A DNA stretch of 64,000 nt, taken from positions 1 to 64,000 of the forward strand of contig JALNYO010000011.1 of NCBI GenBank assembly GCA_023229765.1, written 5' to 3'. Position 1 is the first letter of the stretch. Each line of letters starts with the position of its first letter. Below the pieces are notes generated by a model, which saw nothing but the letters and a program-made list of their open reading frames with translations, had not been told where the DNA came from and searched no databases. Below are positions 60,812 through 64,000 of the stretch, piece by piece. Origin of the DNA: Syntrophales bacterium (GTDB taxonomy: Bacteria > Desulfobacterota > Syntrophia > Syntrophales > UBA5619). Made by a program: the position numbers and the translations under genes.

Positions 60812-62143
60812 TTAAAATACATTTTTCAGTTTTTTCATGTGATCGATGCGTTTCTGAATAAGCTCTGCGCCGCCGATGTCCGGGCGGTGATCAACCGGCC
60901 CCCGGATCGCCTGGACGGCGCCCTCCGCAATGCTTTCCGCAGCGGCAATGTCGGCGGCGATTCCGACCACCCCGATCGCCCGTGACGATGTCATGTAGAG
61001 CCCGTCCGGTTTTTGGTCAACGGAGGAGTAGTACAGCCTTGCCCCCGTTGTGTCGCCGATTTCGATCCGGGCAGCTCGGGACGTATCACCCGAACCGCGT
61101 TCCGCAAGACCGTAACCTTGCGGAACGACATATTTGCAGACCGTAGCCTTGCCCTCGAATTTTACGTCAAGATCCTCCAGCCGGCCGGTTATAATCGCCT
61201 CGCAGAGCTTAATGAAATCGGTTTGCAGAAGCGGGAGGATGTTCATCGCCTCGGGATCGCCGAAACGGGCGTTGTATTCGATAAGCCGTACCCCGGAGCT
61301 GGTTGTCATGAACCCGCCGTAGAGCACCCCTTTGTAGGGCGTTCCCGTTTCTATCCTCAGCGCCTCGGCCACCTTGCGGGTGATCGAAAGACCATCGGCA
61401 ACGGCATCGGCAGCAAGAAACGGCAGAAGATGGTCGGCGCCGGAATAGGAGCCCATCCCCCCAGTGTTCGGGCCGCGATCCCCGACAAAACGCCGTTTAT
61501 GATCCTGCACCGGCGGAGTGGCGACGACCGTCCAGCCATCGCACAGACATTGCAGGGAAAACTCCTCCCCCTCCAGCTTTTCCTCAATGGTAACGCCTGG
61601 ATGTGCGGTGATGATTTCACGGCAGAACTTAATTGCCTCCGCCTTTTCATGAAAATGATCCCCCTGGACCAGCACCCCCTTGCCCCCGGTAAGGCCGTCC
61701 GGCTTGAGGACAACCTCTTCGAGCTCGTTGAGAAATTCCGGAATTCCGTCCATTGTCGTGAAATTCCGGAAACGGGGATTGCCGGCGATGCCGTATTTCG
61801 CAAGCAGATTTCGCGTAAAAGACTTTGAGGTTTCCAGTCGGGCAAGAGAGCTGGTCGGCCCGACGGCGGGAATTCCCTTTGCCGCAAGCGCGTCCACCAC
61901 GCCGTTGCTCAGCGGCTCTTCCGGACCGACGAAGGCGAAATCGGCTTTGCACTCCCCAGCGAACGCCGTTATCGCCTGCGGGTCGTCATAGCGACCCAGA
62001 TGAATTTTTTCCGACAGGGATGCTATCCCGGGGTTGTTTGCCTTCATAAAAGAGTAAAGGCAAGGGGCCTGTTGCGAGCGCATGATCGCCTCCGCGAGCG
62101 CGTGTTCTCTTGCCCCGTTACCGACAAGCAGGACTCTGGTCAT
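60812..62143 (-). CDS. purD: Phosphoribosylamine-glycine ligase
   Basis: A 443-residue ATP-grasp enzyme of purine synthesis. RVLLVGNGAREHALAEAI, FVGPEEPLSNGVVDAL, LKPDGLTGGKGV and DRGPNTGGMGSYS are family signatures. First gene of purD-purH-purE-tsaC. In E. coli purH precedes purD; the order is reversed here. A MITE-like repeat lies just upstream. Confidence 0.95.
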   Translation of the reverse strand: MTRVLLVGNGAREHALAEAIMRSQQAPCLYSFMKANNPGIASLSEKIHLGRYDDPQAITAFAGECKADFAFVGPEEPLSNGVVDALAAKGIPAVGPTSSLARLETSKSFTRNLLAKYGIAGNPRFRNFTTMDGIPEFLNELEEVVLKPDGLTGGKGVLVQGDHFHEKAEAIKFCREIITAHPGVTIEEKLEGEEFSLQCLCDGWTVVATPPVQDHKRRFVGDRGPNTGGMGSYSGADHLLPFLAADAVADGLSITRKVAEALRIETGTPYKGVLYGGFMTTSSGVRLIEYNARFGDPEAMNILPLLQTDFIKLCEAIITGRLEDLDVKFEGKATVCKYVVPQGYGLAERGSGDTSRAARIEIGDTTGARLYYSSVDQKPDGLYMTSSRAIGVVGIAADIAAAESIAEGAVQAIRGPVDHRPDIGGAELIQKRIDHMKKLKNVF

Positions 62144-62158
62144 AGGGTAATCTCCTTT

Positions 62159-62290
62159 GATGCAATTGTAAAACCATTTGTCATTCCCGAATGTCTCTAT
62201 CGGGAATATGGTTTTTCAAGCAGTTAGAACCAGATTCCCGCTCAGAATCGTTGCGGGAATGACAAGAATGGGGAGTTTTGCAATTACCTC
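62159..62290. repeat. 132-bp MITE-like element without the 21-bp unit
   Basis: Matches 7558-7710 nearly throughout but is 21 bases shorter, missing exactly the unit at 7636-7656. It fills much of the 364-base gene-free stretch 62144-62507, whose rest holds the VapBC promoter. Confidence 0.85.
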
Positions 62291-62447
62291 CTTTTATTGC
62301 TACAGCAATGAACAATCGCAAAACGCCTTTTTTCAATCCCCTTTTGCGACGCATTCAGGTTGAAAGGCACAAGCTTTCTTTGTTACATAACGGAAAAAGG
62401 GATGTTAGTCAAATTAATCTGCTTCTAAGAGTTGACCACCGACAGGA

Positions 62448-62496
62448 TTGACAAAACCTTATCGATCATGATAGCGTAGTACAAAATTGATCGATA
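62448..62496 (+). promoter_or_regulatory. VapBC promoter and inverted-repeat operator
   Basis: TTGACA (62448-62453) is followed at 17-18 bases by a weak -10 (TAGCGT, 62472-62477). TATCGATCA (62460-62468) and TGATCGATA (62488-62496) form a perfect 9-bp inverted repeat around it, a good position for autorepression by the VapB-VapC complex. Confidence 0.6.
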
Positions 62497-62507
62497 GAGG
62501 AAATGCC

Positions 62508-62714
62508 ATGCAATCAGTAACAGTATCGCCAAAATATCAGGTTGTTATACCAAAAAATACCAGGGAGGCATTGAACATCCATCCGGGCCAAAAAATGCAG
62601 GTTATTGAATATGCCGGAAGAATTGAATTTATTCCCGAGCGGGATATCAAGGAACTCCGTGGTTTCCTCAAGGGCATCAATACGGAATTCAAACGAGAGG
62701 CAGACAGGGTATGA
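62508..62714 (+). CDS. vapB: AbrB/MazE-type antitoxin of a VapBC pair
   Basis: A 68-residue protein. MQSVTVSPKYQVVIPKNTREALNIHPGQKM is the swapped-hairpin AbrB DNA-binding fold. It should bind the upstream inverted repeat and block the toxin with its C-terminal tail. ATG 62508 with GAGGAA is preferred over an in-frame ATG at 62487. Its stop overlaps vapC (ATGA). Confidence 0.88.
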   Translation: MQSVTVSPKYQVVIPKNTREALNIHPGQKMQVIEYAGRIEFIPERDIKELRGFLKGINTEFKREADRV

Positions 62715-63085
62715 ATGTCGTGGATTCTTCCGGCTGGCTTGCCTATTTCGCGGATGAGCCTAATGCCGATGCTTTCATGAACCCGCTGAGCAATTCAGCG
62801 GTACTCGTTGTCCCAACGGTAACCATATATGAGGTTTTTAAGGTCATTCTTCGGGAAACCGGCGAGGATGACGCACTGCAGGCGGTTGTTGCCATGCAGA
62901 AGGGAACGGTTGTAGGTCTGAACGCGCAATTGGCGATCGCCGCTGCAAAACTCAGCATCGAGCATAGTCTGCCGATGGCGGACAGCATCATTCTCGCAAC
63001 CGCGCAGGCATTCAAAGCCCTGCTCTGGACTCAGGATGCAGATTTTAAAGATATCGGCAATGTTAAATATTTCCCAAAGAAATAG
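62711..63085 (+). CDS. vapC: PIN-domain ribonuclease toxin of a VapBC pair
   Basis: A 124-residue PIN-domain nuclease. Acidic metal ligands are visible: Asp5 in VVDSSGWLAYF, Glu near residue 42 (TIYEVFK), Asp in MADSIILATAQ, and Asp in LWTQDADFKDI. VapC toxins cleave tRNA or rRNA; the target is unknown. Overlap with vapB and matching sizes make it a typical, intact pair. Confidence 0.9.
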   Translation: MNVVDSSGWLAYFADEPNADAFMNPLSNSAVLVVPTVTIYEVFKVILRETGEDDALQAVVAMQKGTVVGLNAQLAIAAAKLSIEHSLPMADSIILATAQAFKALLWTQDADFKDIGNVKYFPKK

Positions 63086-63107
63086 CTAACTTATTCAGAG
63101 GTTATTG

Positions 63108-63857
63108 ATGATCGACAAAAAAACGGGATTTTCGACCATTATTCTCGCGGCCGGCAAGGGTACGCGGATGAAATCGGATATTGCCAAGGTATTGCACCCC
63201 CTCGGCGGCGTTCCGCTGCTTTCCTGGCCGATCAAGGCGGCGCGGGAAGCCGGTTCCAGCAGAATCGTTGTGGTGATCGGCCATCAGGCGGAGCGGATTC
63301 GCGCGCTGTTTCAGGAGTCGGATTTGATTTTCGTGGAACAACGGGAGCTCTTGGGAACAGGACATGCCGTGCTTCAGGCCCGGGAGGCGTTTCAGGGACA
63401 AAGCGCAGAGGTTGTCATCCTGTGCGGCGATGTTCCGCTCATCAGGCCTTCCACCATCAGGGCCCTTTACGAGAAGCGTAGAAACGACCGGGCAGTGGTC
63501 ACAGTGCTCACGACGGTTGTCGATAAGCCGACCGGTTATGGCCGGGTGATAAAAACGGGAGATGGCCAGGTGGCCAGAATCGTTGAGGAGAAGGACGCGA
63601 CCGCCGAGGAAAAGCTCGTTCGGGAGATAAACACCGGCATCTACTGCATTGAGAGCCCCTTCCTTTTTACTGCCGTCGCCAGCCTCGGCGACAAAAACGC
63701 GCAACGGGAGTATTACCTCACCGACATAATTGAAATTGCCTGTAAAAATGGCCTGTTGGCCACCTCTTTGCTGGTTTCTGATCCGGCGGAAGTCGCAGGG
63801 ATCAACACTCCGGAGGACCTGCAGCGAGCGGCTCTTGTCCTTGCCAATCTACCCTGA
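63108..63857 (+). CDS. UDP-GlcNAc pyrophosphorylase-type nucleotidyltransferase (GlmU N-domain only)
   Basis: A 249-residue protein with the GlmU uridylyltransferase signatures IILAAGKGTRMKSDIAKVLHPLGG, QRELLGTGHAVLQA, LCGDVPLI, and a YGRV segment with INTGIYC. It is half the length of GlmU, with no left-handed beta-helix acetyltransferase part, and it ends cleanly in a stop followed by a repeat. It could supply UDP-GlcNAc with a separate acetyltransferase, or be the remaining half of a split glmU. ATG 63108 is preferred over the TTG at 63105. Confidence 0.85.
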   Translation: MIDKKTGFSTIILAAGKGTRMKSDIAKVLHPLGGVPLLSWPIKAAREAGSSRIVVVIGHQAERIRALFQESDLIFVEQRELLGTGHAVLQAREAFQGQSAEVVILCGDVPLIRPSTIRALYEKRRNDRAVVTVLTTVVDKPTGYGRVIKTGDGQVARIVEEKDATAEEKLVREINTGIYCIESPFLFTAVASLGDKNAQREYYLTDIIEIACKNGLLATSLLVSDPAEVAGINTPEDLQRAALVLANLP

Positions 63858-63887
63858 CGGCGCAGCCTTTGAAAAATTTACGCAAAC

Positions 63888-64000
63888 GAGGTAATTGCAA
63901 AATTCCCCATTCTTGTCATTCCCGCAACGATTCTGAGCGGGAATCTGGTTCTAACTGCTTGAAAAACCATATTCCCGATAGAGACATTCGGGAATGACAA
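63888..64000. repeat. MITE-like element, inverted copy running off the window
   Basis: Reverse orientation of the 62159-62290 element, beginning GAGGTAATTGCAAAA and lacking the 21-bp unit. It is cut by the window end. Confidence 0.85.

Noticed and set aside
59093..60985. A 630-codon plus-strand frame opposite purH
   Set aside because: It is antisense to purH and begins in a repeat. No domain is recognisable.

Overview
The window looks like chromosome from a strictly anaerobic, metabolically versatile deltaproteobacterium, probably Syntrophaceae-like. This is an inference from gene content: a 2-hydroxyacyl-CoA dehydratase/benzoyl-CoA reductase-type subunit pair, two different TRAP uptake systems, an archaeal-style NrpR regulator, a eukaryotic-type hexokinase, and many short palindromic repeats between genes. 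No gene here fixes the species.

Layout. 1-7.4 kb (minus strand): 5' part of a hexokinase gene; a four-gene lipoprotein operon (CsgG-like, small lipoprotein, DUF4810, DUF799); a nine-domain fibronectin-III/dockerin secreted protein broken by an in-frame TAA; a nitrilase-family amidase; a DUF2892 membrane protein. 7.4-12.9 kb (plus): a repeat-rich leader, a Kef-type K+/H+ antiporter, and a DctPQM TRAP transporter. 12.9-16.1 kb (minus): two dehydratase-type subunits and methionine aminopeptidase. 16.3-20.1 kb (plus): an Mla-type lipid transport operon (STAS-MlaE, MlaF, MlaD, auxiliary lipoprotein). 20.3-25.1 kb: an old-yellow-enzyme reductase, a thioesterase, and tex. 25.3-33.2 kb (minus): a complete phosphate regulon, pstCAB-phoU-phoR-phoB, a Crp-family regulator and pstS, with phased Pho-box-like half-sites before both pstC and pstS. 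33.5-35.6 kb (plus): a small DUF3391-like protein, an HDOD protein and a pseudo-receiver/GGDDF protein. 35.6-39.8 kb (minus): an odd RecA-like/PEP-pyruvate-binding fusion, a CBS-pair protein and NrpR, divergent from gdhA (40.3-41.6 kb).

41.6-49.7 kb is the main accessory region. serS is followed by tRNA-Ser(UGA). A second tRNA-Ser(GCU) lies 6.6 kb further on. Between them is a segment bounded by a 21-bp exact copy of the tRNA-Ser(UGA) 3' end. It carries a Fic protein, a restriction/methylase remnant, two copies of an internally deleted IS66-like element, and an 1,114-residue pentapeptide-repeat surface protein. This looks like a decayed island inserted between two tandem tRNA-Ser genes. After it come rnhA, ndk, a lytic transglycosylase, trxA, an FmdB-type protein, a TAXI-TRAP system (SBP, DUF1850, fused permease), a purD-purH-purE-tsaC cluster, a VapBC pair and a GlmU-type uridylyltransferase lacking the acetyltransferase half.

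The most unusual pattern is a 21-bp unit (core AACATTAAGCTTCGC) found about ten times over 60 kb. Most clear copies sit at the same point (ATT^CCCG) of palindromic intergenic repeats. Two otherwise alike 153-bp and 132-bp elements differ by exactly this unit, and a tandem pair sits in frame inside a lipoprotein signal peptide.
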